This document shows, piece by piece, positions 39,434 to 50,177 of a DNA stretch of 64,000 bases. The translations under genes and the position numbers were made by a program. The first letter of the stretch is position 1. Each line of letters starts with the position of its first letter. Origin of the DNA: Vigna angularis (taxonomy: Eukaryota > Streptophyta > Magnoliopsida > Fabales > Fabaceae); NCBI RefSeq assembly GCF_016808095.1, contig NC_068974.1, forward strand, positions 34,778,090 through 34,842,089. The letters are read 5' to 3'. A model generated the notes under the pieces. It ran no database searches. It saw only the letters and a list, made by a program, of their open reading frames with translations, and was not told the DNA's origin.

Positions 39434-39783
39434 AGATAAATACGTTTTAGTCTTTAAGTAAAAATTAAAATAATTTATCTTTAAAATTTTGACTCGATTT
39501 ACTTTTTAAATTTTCAAAATTACTTCTTTTAATTAAGTTTGGTTAGATTTATTTGATGTTTCAAATATTTTACATGATAATATATAAGTTGTTTATTCAT
39601 TATTTTGTTTAATATATTTTTACTTCGATCTTAATTATTAAACACGTTTGAAATATTAAATGAATTTGACAAAATTATATTAAAATAATTAAATTTACGT
39701 AATTTTTAACTTACATGATAAGTTTTAAAACATGATTAATTTTAATTTTTATTTAAAGTTAATAAAATGAAAATATATTTAAC
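39434..39783. mobile_element. Foldback MITE (GGGTTAAATATG family), decayed copy 3
   Basis: The order and spacing of words match the other two copies: TACGTTTTAGTCTTTAAG at the left, GATTTATTTGATGTTTCAAA and its inverse in the middle, and AAATATATTTAAC at the right. Substitutions are many, so this is the oldest of the three. Confidence 0.6.
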
Positions 39784-40914
39784 TTTATTTTTCAAAATGA
39801 TAGAACTGAAAAGAAGAAGAAAAAAAGTAGACGGAACATTGTTTTGATTACAAAAGGTGTTGAAAATGAAGAAACAAATTTGTGAAACTTTGTAAATGAT
39901 TTACAAGAGCCTATAGATAAAAAAAAGTGTTTCAAATTAGAAAATTGTAAGACTATAATTTTACTCTTGTAATTGAAATTAATTTAAGATAAAATGTGGT
40001 TAATTGAAAATAATTTAAAATGAAATTACTTTATATTAAAAAACAATTATTTAATTAAATTGTGATCTTACAAGCATAAGACATGGGTCAGGTTATTGGA
40101 GATTTGTGTGGTCCATATAGTCATTGCAAATCTAGGTGAAAAAGTTGTAGGTGATTTTTAATTTACCTCCAAGCCTTTTTTTAAAATTTATGTCCAATCG
40201 ACCCGTTGAAATTTGAAGAAACTTAGTCTACTATCGTGGAGTTTTTGGATGAATTGCACGAGAGTTGGAGTTGAGATGACACAACCATGTGATCTCAAAG
40301 TTAGACTGAGTTGATTAAGAGATGTTTATATTAGTGTTGTGAGCAACAATAGTAGGAGTGTGTCGCACAAGGATACTTATTGCATATAATTGGATGCACT
40401 ATTTTTACAAATAAAAGTGTTACCTTGATTCGTGTATTGTATTTGATGCTCTTTAGAGATGTACACACATATAGTAGATATGCCTGAAGCATTGCTGCAC
40501 TAGCTTATATGTATGAGCAGCTCAGAAATGCCAGCTTTACTGAGACAAAAAAAATGGTTTGATATCTAACTCTTTTAAAGATACAAATATATCTTGCAGT
40601 TTGATTTCCTTCTTTTTTTTTGTTCACTAAGCTTTACTTAATTTGTTTGATTATTTTGACATTACAATCATTATTTATTTAAGAGTCAATAAAATATTTG
40701 CAATCTATACTTATTATCTTCAATACTCACTCATCTCAATTGAAATTCGATTAAGAGCTTATCAGATTTCAAAATCCAGTTAAGAGTTCCTCAAATTTCT
40801 AAATTTGTTGAATCTTTAATCGAATTTTGAAATCTGATTAATAACTCATCAAATTTCGAAATTCGATTAAAAGTTTAAAGAATTTTGAAATTCCGTTATT
40901 TATGAAATCCAACT
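39784..40914. other. Gene-free stretch with AAATTCGATTAA-type repeats at its end
   Basis: No coding exon is recognised. From about 40735 to 40915 the word GAAATTCGATTAAGAGTT and variants recur in both polarities about six times, giving a loose repeat just left of the nested-element region. Confidence 0.45.
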
Positions 40915-41519
40915 ATTTCGGTTGAATTAGTCCGAGGGTCGGTCGTCCTTCCTTGCTCTGCTCTCTTTTGATCTTCAATCCTCTCCGAGAACGCGATCCA
41001 CTCCAATGGGTTGTTGACCTGCAGAATGTAACACCCAAATATTTTAAAGGGTATTACTGATAGTAGAGACTAAATTAATTTGATATCTCATATAAACAAT
41101 CAAACTTTATTTCAATTACTCCAAAGTACAATACCAAACTTACAAACTTTAAACAATATAGTCTTCATCATTGAAATTTCAACTTATAAGTTTTACACAA
41201 CATAATCTTCCCAATACAAATTTATTCTTTTTACAAAAATCCCTGAAAGTTTTTCCCCGCATCTCTCTCATCTCTAAGCTTTTTCAACCGCATCTGCAAC
41301 ATTATCTAATCACATATAACATGAGTTATATGATCATAGAACAAACAAATAAAGGTAAGCCAACCATATCATATCAATCATTAAACTTGTAATAGGAATA
41401 GTTCAAACATGTATTTCTACAATTACTAAAATATCATTACCCCGATGTCATTAATTCATCATTATCAAAATCAACTTCCTCAATTTCATAAACCTTACAA
41501 TTTTACCATGCTTACTCAC

Positions 41520-41700
41520 GAAGCCTTATGGTCAGACCGCTCTCTGCCTGCTTCCTTAAGCCTCACCTGTATACTATGTATTACTCTCTGAAGCCTTATG
41601 GTTAGACCTCTCTCTGCCTGCTTCTATAAAACTTATGAACCACATATTTATGTCAAAGCCTTATGGTCAGACCACTTGCTGCCTGCTTTCATAAACCTCA
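41520..41700. repeat. Three tandem ~65-bp units (GAAGCCTTATGGTCAGACC)
   Basis: GAAGCCTTATGGTCAGACC, GAAGCCTTATGGTTAGACC and AAGCCTTATGGTCAGACC each lead into a CTGCCTGCTT segment. The array is private to this LTR. Confidence 0.8.
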
Positions 41701-42744
41701 GGTGTTACTTTGCTCATATCAAGCTCTCATGATATAAACCGAACATACTACTTCCCGTAGGAAACATCATTTCATAAGCAATGATTTCTTATATCTACTC
41801 CAACATTTCATCAAATCAACATTTCATATCCTCTTATCCACTCCAACATTTCATCAAATCAACAATTCATAACATCTTCTCCGCATAACTCAATCATGTT
41901 CATTCTCTAATCATAATTTGACAATAACCTATTTTGGTGTCAATAAATTAAACATATTGCCAGATATCATACTTCATATTATAAACTCATTTTGACCATA
42001 CCGAGTATAACTCAACATATTTTCACCAAACAAAGATCATGGATCAACCAAAATATATCAACATATCTTAGGAACTACATATTAAAGTCTGGGCTCAATG
42101 TAATGATAAATAAAATATATATGAAATTTTTACCATGATAATATTATGCATCTACAATCAACTTGTTTTATTTTATTTTCATCCTAGTAGAGATTTTCCT
42201 TTACCCCAATTGGTCACCGGAGAGGACCCAGATGTCTGAACGCATCAAACTCACCTTCGACGCCAGCACATATGACTAGTCACAACTGACTGGACCAGGC
42301 CAGGGCTGCTCTATGATCAGGGATGTGCCAACTCAGGTTTTTAAGGTTCCTCTATCCTACCAACAAAGGGAGGCCTTCAATAATTAACAATTTATTTATT
42401 TAATTTATCTGCCTTGTTTTCTTATGCTCTAAATCTTAAAATGCCTAATTTTACTTCCTCTCACAACAACCTCAAACATTGTTTACATATTTAATACCCA
42501 TATTGTGACATCCGGGCACTGACGAGGGCGGGGAGTGACGCCGGTGCAAGAGGCATGGTGCAAGGGGCACAGACAAGGAGCGGCTCCTGGCAGCTTCGGG
42601 TGGAAGGGGTACATGGACGAATCGAACATACACCGGAATGAGATGGATCTGGAGACTGTGTAGGTATGGGACTATACAGTTGAAGGATAGCTTAAAAGGA
42701 TTGATTTGGCTACTCATATCACCAAAATGAATTTGCTTTTCGGT

Positions 42745-42825
42745 AGCCTGACTCATAAGAACTCCATAGTTAAGCGTGCTTAGCTTGGAGTAATTCTGGG
42801 ATGGGTGACCTTCCGGGAAGTTTTC
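42745..42825 (+). ncRNA. 5S rRNA-like promoter domain in Cassandra LTR (left copy)
   Basis: AGAACTCCATAGTTAAGCG and TGGGATGGGTGACCTTCCGG closely follow the plant 5S rRNA sequence across its internal control region. Box A is at about 42769-42781 and box C at about 42797-42819. It is not a functional rRNA gene because the 5' and 3' thirds of 5S are absent. It could still recruit RNA polymerase III. Confidence 0.8.
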
Positions 42826-43134
42826 CCAGAAAGTGTGCGAGTGAGGACAAAGCACACTGGAAAGCCATCGTGGTGATCTGTGGGGGCAGTCGATGGTCCC
42901 TGTGAGTTGCCGGGGCGTTACAGATGGTATCAGAGCCTAGCCTCTCCCAGTACGGTGTGGTTCGAGGACGAACCAGACGGAAGCTGGTGGGCATGTGACA
43001 TCTGGGCACTGACGAGGGCAGGGAGTGACGCCGGTGCAAGAGGCATGGTGCAAGGGGTAGGTATGGGACTATACAGTTGAAGGATAGCTTAAAAGGATTG
43101 ATTTGGCTACTCATATCACCAAAATGCATTTGCT

Positions 43135-43215
43135 TTTCGGTAGCCTGACTCATAAGAACTCCATAGTTAAGCGTGCTTAGCTTAGAGTAATTCTGGGATG
43201 GGTGACCTTCCGGGA
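43135..43215 (+). ncRNA. 5S rRNA-like domain, second copy
   Basis: This is the same 5S-derived block in the right LTR, with box A and box C words preserved. One substitution (CTTAGAG for CTTGGAG) lies between them. Confidence 0.75.
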
Positions 43216-43285
43216 AGTTTTCCCAGAAAGTGTGCGAGTGAGGACAAAGCACACTCATATCACCAAAATGCATTTGCTTTTCGGT

Positions 43286-43365
43286 AGCCTGACTCATAAG
43301 AACTCCATAGTTAAGCGTGCTTAGCTTGGAGTAATTCTGGGATGGGTGACCTTCCGGGAAGTTTT
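43286..43365 (+). ncRNA. 5S rRNA-like domain, third (extra) copy
   Basis: A third copy lies in the extra partial LTR. It keeps box A and box C and stops directly after GGGAAGTTTT. Confidence 0.75.
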
Positions 43366-44014
43366 AACCCTTATTCCAAACCTTCCAACAAGATTAATTT
43401 CAGCCAACAAACTCATTCAATAAATTCATCACAATAAACATCCATAATAGAATTCATACAAGATAATTATAAACAATTAACAATAAGAAAACATTACTAT
43501 AAATGGTCATAGAAGAATACAATATTTGACAATCATAAAAATAATCTTAATATAAAAAATTTGGGGAATCAAGAAATTGAATCTGGCAGAGCCGGTTAGA
43601 CAATTTCTAATCCTTCCAAAATACAAAAATAAACCACTAATAACATACAATTGGCATAACATAATCAACATCATATTTTACAACTATCACACTTGGATAT
43701 TAACACAAAACATACTCTTATTTAAAATTCAAAATCATACAGAAACAAAATACTCCATATTCAAGATTTAAAATCAGACAAAAGAAAAATTATAGCATAT
43801 TCAAGACTCAAGATAATACAAAAAGAAATACTCAAAGTTAGCTTCCCTTACCTCTATTCCAGACTTAGTTTCCTCTTCTCAAACCGTTCTCCGGAAACTT
43901 CCAGAATTTCCCCTCTTTAACTATAATTTCCAGAATTTCCCCTCTTTAACTATAATTTCCTCCAACTCTCTTCTCTCACAATTTCTCTAGAATTTTGGTG
44001 CAAATTTTCAGCCT

Positions 44015-44038
44015 CCCCCCCCCCCCCCCCCCCCCCCC
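44015..44038. repeat. Homopolymer of 24 C
   Basis: An uninterrupted C run inside the solo LTR, just before the TTGGCTATTTATAG promoter motif. Such long C runs are rare in plant DNA, and the exact length may be unreliable in an assembly. Confidence 0.9.
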
Positions 44039-44557
44039 TTGGCTATTTATAGCCAAAAAAATTTACTATTCATTTTTTACTATTCATTTTTACTATTCAC
44101 TTTTACTATTCATTTTTACTATTCAAAAATTATTTTTTATTCATCATTCTTATCTCTGAATGATTAATTCTACGTGGAGTGTTCTCTTCCACAATTTATT
44201 TTAATATATTTTTTTTAACTATTCACTATTCACTAATTATTGTTTACTATTCACTATTCACTTTTCTTAAAAAAAATCCTAAATAAGTTAAAAAAAATTT
44301 GAAGCTCTCCCTCTAGAATTACTATAACTTTATATCCAAAAATTTACATTTTTCTATCCATTAAAATTATTATTACTAATAAAATGTTAAAATTTACAAT
44401 TATAAATATATATATATATTTTTTTTTGGATCTTACATTTTAACTTACAAATATTTTCAAGGATCTTACACAGAAGACACTCCGACGCTCAAGTCAGATA
44501 TGTTTCATAAAGAGGTCTATATTTTATTGGGATAGTAAAAGATGATTTTACCTGACA

Positions 44558-44745
44558 TCAGTTGTATTATTTATAGAGTTTGTGGCAGTCAAGTCCATTG
44601 ATTAGTTATCAATATATTTTTAGGAAATCAAACCCAATAATCAATAATTAATACGGTATAGCATAAGGTAATATGACCTATTAATACCTGATAATTGCCC
44701 ATGAATGACCATTAACTCCGATCGATATATTTCATATAGTACATA
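44558..44745 (+). repeat. Direct repeat block, left copy
   Basis: The block contains GTTGTATTATTTATAGAGTT, TTGATTAGTTATCA, CAAACCCAATAATCAATAAT and CGATATATTTCATA. The same words occur in the same order at 46260-46450. Confidence 0.8.
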
Positions 44746-45139
44746 AGTCCTCCAAGCTCAAGCAAGCTCTTTTATTCGAAAGAGGTGCGTGGGGATTATT
44801 ATGAGCTTTAAAAGAGGTCGCTCACGTTGTATTTAGGGAGTCTATCTTCGATGCTTTAAGTCTTCATTTGCTCTGTGTACCGAGCGGCGAACTCTAGGAG
44901 TTCTCTTTGGATTTGTTCCCTAGACTGAAGAGAAAATGCTAAGAGTTCTCTTTGACACTTTTTCTTGTGCAAGAGATTTTCACTTCAAAAAATATGCTTT
45001 TAAATAAAATAAATTAAAGCTTCAATATTTTATAATTTATTTTTATAATGAAAAGGCATTGGAATCTGACAAAGCTGAACCTGTTGAGTAGTTGACTGAA
45101 ACTGTTGAGTAGTTGACTGATAAGAGTTCTTTTTCGAAC

Positions 45140-45841
45140 TTTCTGTGTTGAGTGGGAATTTCTAAAGCCCCTTTTCAGACTTTCCCCGAGCGGCTTGAGA
45201 CAAGAGTTATTTTTCTAACTTCCTGCATTGAGCAGAGATTTCTGAAGTCATTTTCTGACTTCCTCCAGAGCGGTCTTGACGCAAGAGTCATTTTTCTGAC
45301 TTCCTACGTTGAGCGGGGATTTATGAAGTCATTTTTCTGACTTCCCCTGAGCGGTCTTGAGGCAAGAGTCATTTTTCTGACTTCCTGCATTGAGCGGGGG
45401 TTTCTGAAGTCATTTTTCTGACTTCCCCTCGAGCGGTCTTGAGGCAGGAGTCATTTTTCTGACTTCCTGCGTTGAGCGGGGTTTCTGAAGTCATTTTTTT
45501 GACTTCCCCCTGAGCGGTCTTGAGGCATGCGTCACTTTTCTGACTTCCTGCGTTGAGCGGGGATTTCTAAGGTCATTTTTCTGACTTCCCCCGAGCGGCT
45601 TGAGGCAAGAGTTATTTTTATAACTTCCTGCGTTGAGCGGGGATTTCTGAAGTCATTTTTCTGACTTCCCCCCAAGCGGTCTTGAGGCAGGAGTCATTTT
45701 TCCGACTTCCTGCATTGAGCGGAGATTTTTGAGGTCATTTTTCTGACTTCCCTCCGAGCGGCTTAAGGCACGAGTCATTTTTCTGACTTCCTGCGTTGAG
45801 CGGGGATTTCTGAAGTCATTTTTCTCACTTCCCCCGAGCGG
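45140..45841. repeat. ~82-bp tandem array, about 8.5 units, hairpin-rich
   Basis: GAGCGGTCTTGAGGCAAGAG and TTGAGCGGGGATTTCTGAAG alternate with a full period of 80-84 bp. The gagcgg starts fall near 45187, 45269, 45349, 45430, 45511, 45594, 45674, 45758 and 45836. Each half unit contains GAAGTCATTTTTCTGACTTC or a close form, a 7-bp inverted repeat with a 6-base loop. Frames through the array are open by accident and look repetitive, so I do not call a protein. Confidence 0.92.
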
Positions 45842-45849
45842 CCATTATA

Positions 45850-46195
45850 ACCTGACACAGGTTAAGGTAGGTCTGAAACTTTTTGCACATGGTATTTTAT
45901 CATTTATAATTTAAAACTAAGAGTCGGTAGAACCTGACAAGGTTGAACGCAACTTTGAATCATCCTGTGCATAATATTCTATAATTTAAAATTAAGAGTT
46001 AGTAGAACTTGACCAAGTTGAGGTCTGAACCTTCCTGCACATAATATTTTATAATTCATAAGGTAGAACCTGACCAAGTTGAGGTGTGAACCTTCTTGCA
46101 CATAATATTTTATAATTTATAATTTAAAACTTAGAGTCGGTAGAACCTGACAAGGTTAAATGCATCTCTGAACCATCCTATGCAGGATATTTTTA
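45850..46195. repeat. Second tandem array, ~60-80 bp units, five copies
   Basis: CCTGACCAAGTTGAGGTCTG, CCTGACAAGGTTGAACGCA and variants recur five times. Each is followed by TGCACATAATATTTTATAAT and usually AGAGTCGGTAGAA. It directly follows the 82-bp array. Confidence 0.8.
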
Positions 46196-46259
46196 CTCAC
46201 AAAAATATGAGTTAAACAAATATATTATAATTTATAAATTATAAGGAAAGGTCACTAGA

Positions 46260-46450
46260 GTTGTATTATTTATAGAATTTGTCGCACTCAAGTCTATTGA
46301 TTAGTTATCACTATATTTTCAGGGAATCAAACCCAATAATCAATAATTAATACCGTATATTTGTAAAGCGTAAAGTAATCTGACCTATTAATACCTGATA
46401 ATTAACCATGTATAACCATTAACTCCAATCGATATATTTCATACAGTACA
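46260..46450 (+). repeat. Direct repeat block, right copy
   Basis: Counterpart of 44558-44745 with moderate divergence and one insertion around GTATATTTGTAAAGCG. The ends do not have TG...CA form, so these are not obviously LTRs. Confidence 0.8.
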
Positions 46451-46455
46451 CCAAC

Positions 46456-48631
46456 CTTAACCTTTCTTTTCCTAGGTACATTAAATCTTCAAAACCGTAA
46501 AATCAACTTATGTGTGAAGAAGGTGAACAAAACAACACCACCACCAAGGGATCACCAACAAAACTCTAACACTAGGACCACCAATGGCAAAGCAGTAAAG
46601 GGACCAACATCTAGGATCACGAAAGACACGAGAAGAAAAAAAAAATAACGAAACAATGAACGAATGAAAGGGGTGCAGGACTCCGTAAATATATTGGCAA
46701 TAATTAAATTTTATTTCGTAAGAATTACCTTTTTCTTTTCAATTAAATGAGAGACAAAAGAGTCTACTTCAAAGTGAAAAGAGAAGTGTTGGAGATGCAG
46801 GAAGAAGCATCCAAGTTGCACCACATTCTTCTCACATAAAATTAAAAGGGTAAAGTAGTGTAGTATGGTTATTAGATTTGCATGTCATATTTTTTATTTT
46901 GATTTAAATGAACTATAAACATAAAATATTTATTTATATAAAAACAATTATATAATTACTATAAAAACAAAAATACGCACACAAATTAATTTTGACAGAT
47001 GGAAATTTCATGATTTTTTAAATAGGAAGTCAAATTTCTCCATTTTAAAAATGAAAACAGCATGATATAGTTTAAACAAAAATAAAGCAGTAAAAATTAT
47101 TTCTAATCTGAAACACAAGTTTTATGTATGAGAAGTAAGGATGACAACATATCATATTGAACACAGGATTATCCGCAATATAACTTGTAAAATGAAAATC
47201 TGATTCACAACTTATTTGCTATTCGTATGAATATCCTTAAAAAATGTTATAAATATTTTAAAACTCGTGTATATATCCATATATCTGCAAAAGTTTAAGA
47301 AAATATATTCTATATATTTTTAAAATAAAATTATAAGTATATATATAACATAATATAAATTAAATTAAATATAAAATAAAGTATAATTTTAATTAAATTT
47401 AACGTAATAACATATAAATTAATTTTATTATTTAATTTAAAAAATATAAATTAATTTTTTTTTACAAGTAACAAAGTCGGATGGTATAATCACATGACCT
47501 GTTTAAAAACCAATATTAAAATACTTGTTACTGTTAGTCGTGAACAGTAACTACTCGTGAATTTTATCCATATGATCTACGGATACCGTATCCGTGTATT
47601 TTATTTTTCATCCCTGAGAAGTTATGTTATTCAATAGGATAAAAATATTTTTACACTATCTAGTATAGTTTTGTATTTGAATTCAAAGTTAATATTCCAC
47701 AAAAATAATCTTTGGTACGGAGAAAATTATTTCTATAGTGTACGCTCAAAAAAGTTCTATAATACTAATAATTACTTTTCAACAATAATAAAACGTGACA
47801 TTAAATAATAAAATATACATTTAGAATTCCAAGTTTTTTTTTGTCATAAACGGTATAACTTTAGGTGAACTTTTTAAGATGGACAAAATTTTTAAATTAC
47901 CGGAATCAGTAAATTGTCCTTTATGTAAATTTTTTGTACACGTGGTTAAAAGAATGTTCTCTGTTGTTTTTTTTATATATAAAATTAGTCTTATAAATTA
48001 TTTCAGTAAAATAATTTTTTTATCCTTTTTTTATGAAATCGGTATTAGAAGCACAATTTCATTACTATAGTTTTTATAAAATTAGTCTTACAAACACAAT
48101 TTAATATAATAATTTTTTTAAACATAATGTTCGGAGAGATCAACTTTTTAAATCGTACATTCAAGCATGTTTTCAACTTTTACACACATAAAAGTCAGCA
48201 TGATTTCTAAGTTTTATAATTAATTTTTTAGTTCTTGTTTTCTTTTTTATAAAGATTTTAGTTTTTTATTTATTTGAAAATGTAATTTATTATTTTTTTA
48301 GAAATAGAAATTAAAATATATAGTTTTTAATTTTATAATAGTATGTATATTTATTAGTGTATGTTTTCACGATGTATAATTTCATAATTAAGATAACGAA
48401 GTTAACGGAATGTAATTTGAGAATTAAAACTGAATAAATAGATCAATAATTAGAAATAAAATTAATAATGAGATCAAATATATAAATAAATAAATATTTG
48501 AAATTAAATTTTTGTATTGTGTGTATAGACACGTTCTCTTACAGTGAAATTTGTTTTCACAATAAGAATATTTTTTTTAGCACGAGGACAAGTTAGTTGG
48601 TGTCTGTAAGATCGATTTTATTGAGTGAGAT

Positions 48632-48696
<65 letters not shown>

Positions 48697-49930
48697 AAAT
48701 TCGTTTAGCACAATTTTTTCATTTCAAAATCATATTTGTAAATACGATTTACTTATTATTATAATTTTTAAAAAATTTGTCCATTTTCATAAGAGAATAA
48801 GCCATTCGAAGTTGATGTTATAAAAAAAATCTTGTTATTGATTATTTGGTAGCAGTTGAAACGAAGACGAATATGATGAACTCAAAATTTATTTCTTACT
48901 TTTGAAATTTATGAATATAATTATTTTTTCCAACTTTAAATAATTTTTTTTATAATTTAAATTAAATAAAAGTATCAGTTTTAAAAAACGACATTCAAAT
49001 AAATTATACTATAAAGAAGATAAATTTATAAAATTAAATTTTAAATGATTTTTTTGGTTATTAATGTTTTTCATCAATGTTCATTTAATTTTAACAAAAA
49101 CACCAATAAAAAATAACCTATTCCTGTGGATTGAATTAAATACTACAATACTCAGATGATTAATAACAATAACTAGTTAAAGTACTCATTTATTATTTAT
49201 GAATATAAAAAAAGTGTTGATTTAGTATTTATTATTGATTTTGTTTCCATGTGAAGATACGTGCATCATTTCTTTCACATTTTTTATTTTATTTCTTTTA
49301 TCTTTGTCGACTATCACTAATCAAACCATACTATTACTGTCCAAATAAAAAATGTGTTATTATTATTTTGTAGAGGAAATTCCAAACGGATTGAACATGA
49401 ATCCAAACATAAAAGTCAGGGGAAGGTGCAGCGTAATTCAAAGTTCATTGACTTTATGATCAAACATCTATTTTATGTTAATTTTGAATCTATACACAAA
49501 TGACTATTATGGTATGTAAATGTTGACATTATATTATGATGTAACTAATTTCACTAAATCTGTATATATTAAGAGTAATATTATTTAGATCATTGTATGT
49601 TGTTGATTCAATGTTTACTTTTTTTTTTCTTATACCCAGTTTAAATATGCATTTTAATACAAGTTTATATTCATAATTAATTTAAGAGAATATCTATTAT
49701 ATTGAACAATTTTAAATTGTGTTCTTGAAAATACATCTGAAGTTAATGGTAATTAGTTTTGGTTGTACCATTGATTACATAATTAAAGAGTTTAAACTAA
49801 TCAAGTTCACATTTTCTTATTTAACTTGAGTGAAGATGGTCTTATACAATAAAAGAAAGTGTTAGTTTAATTTTTTAAAAGAGAAAAGAAGAGAGAAAAC
49901 TAATTGATGTATTTATCTAACTGTTTCAAG
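46456..49930. other. Gene-free AT-rich stretch
   Basis: No coding exon or element end was recognised apart from the TA microsatellite. Short open frames, for example near 47879, are Phe/Ile-rich products of AT-rich DNA. Confidence 0.45.
48634..48694. repeat. TA dinucleotide microsatellite, ~61 bp
   Basis: Alternating AT tract in intergenic DNA. Confidence 0.95.
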
Positions 49931-49939
49931 AAATTATAA

Positions 49940-50142
49940 GGTTTAATTCCTATTTTGGTCCCACTTTTCGTAGGGTCTGTTCAAATTGGTCCTACTTTTT
50001 TTCAAAAGTTCACTAAGATCCCACTTTTCGCAAAAACGGTGCAAGTTAGTCCTTTTTGGTTACGGCGTTAAAAAACTAACGGCACAGCTGCCCAGCTGGA
50101 AGAAAACTGATGAGCTGTACATTTTTTTGTTGACGTGGCACT
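49940..50142 (+). repeat. Left terminal inverted repeat of the Mutator-like element
   Basis: 203 bp from GGTTTAATTCC to GACGTGGCACT. It pairs with 53785-53987. Differences noticed are CCCAGCTGG against TCCAGCTGG and GACGTGG against GACATGG. The GRF start codon lies only about 36 bp inside it, so the repeat probably supplies the gene's promoter. Confidence 0.92.
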
Positions 50143-50177
50143 GTGAATTGGTGATTCATCCTGAGAGCAGAGGATTC

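Larger units (their letters stand above)
42504..43365 (+). mobile_element. Cassandra-type TRIM retrotransposon, rearranged
   Basis: The left LTR (42504-42922, 419 bp) runs TGTGACATCC...GGCGTTACA. The internal region of only about 70 bp has the primer-binding site TGGTATCAGAGC (42925-42936), complementary to initiator methionine tRNA, and a purine-rich tract before the right LTR begins at 42994. Cassandra elements are tiny non-coding LTR retrotransposons whose LTRs contain a 5S rRNA sequence, which is what is seen here. The right LTR lacks roughly 100 bp after GTGCAAGGGG and is followed by an extra partial LTR copy (about 43253-43365) ending at GGGAAGTTTT. The element is thus structurally broken on the right. 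Confidence 0.88.
41027..44470 (-). mobile_element. Solo LTR with 5-bp duplication CAGAA, hosting a Cassandra element
   Basis: The unit begins TGTAACACCC and ends GGATCTTACA, with exact CAGAA copies outside (41022-41026 and 44471-44475). Without the inserted Cassandra sequence it is about 2.6 kb. Its right part matches the solo LTR at 2798-4681: CTACCTCTATTCCAGA, then TTGGTGCAAA, GGCTATTTATAG and TTTACTATTCAC repeats, then TATCCAAAAATTTACATTTT. The TATA box CTATAAATAGCC on the minus strand (about 44041-44052) shows minus orientation. It contains a three-copy tandem repeat at 41520-41700 and a 24-base C run. Confidence 0.82.
40915..46455. mobile_element. Outer tandem-repeat-rich element, interrupted by a nested LTR
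   Basis: Sequence left of 41026 ends TTGTTGACCTGCAGAA and resumes after 44470 with CAGAAGACACTCCGACG, so one older element was split by the LTR insertion. To the right it contains two direct copies of a roughly 190-bp block (44558-44745 and 46260-46450) flanking two tandem arrays. The outer borders are not certain. No protein domain was recognised, so its class is unknown; a large non-coding retroelement derivative is possible. Confidence 0.5.

Noticed and set aside
42745..42845. A genuine 5S rRNA gene
   Set aside because: Only the internal promoter part is similar. The 5' and 3' thirds of 5S are absent and the block sits in an LTR with TG...CA ends, so it is a Cassandra feature.
45152..45340. 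62-codon repetitive frame in the 82-bp array
   Set aside because: It arises from the tandem repeat period and is broken in neighbouring units.
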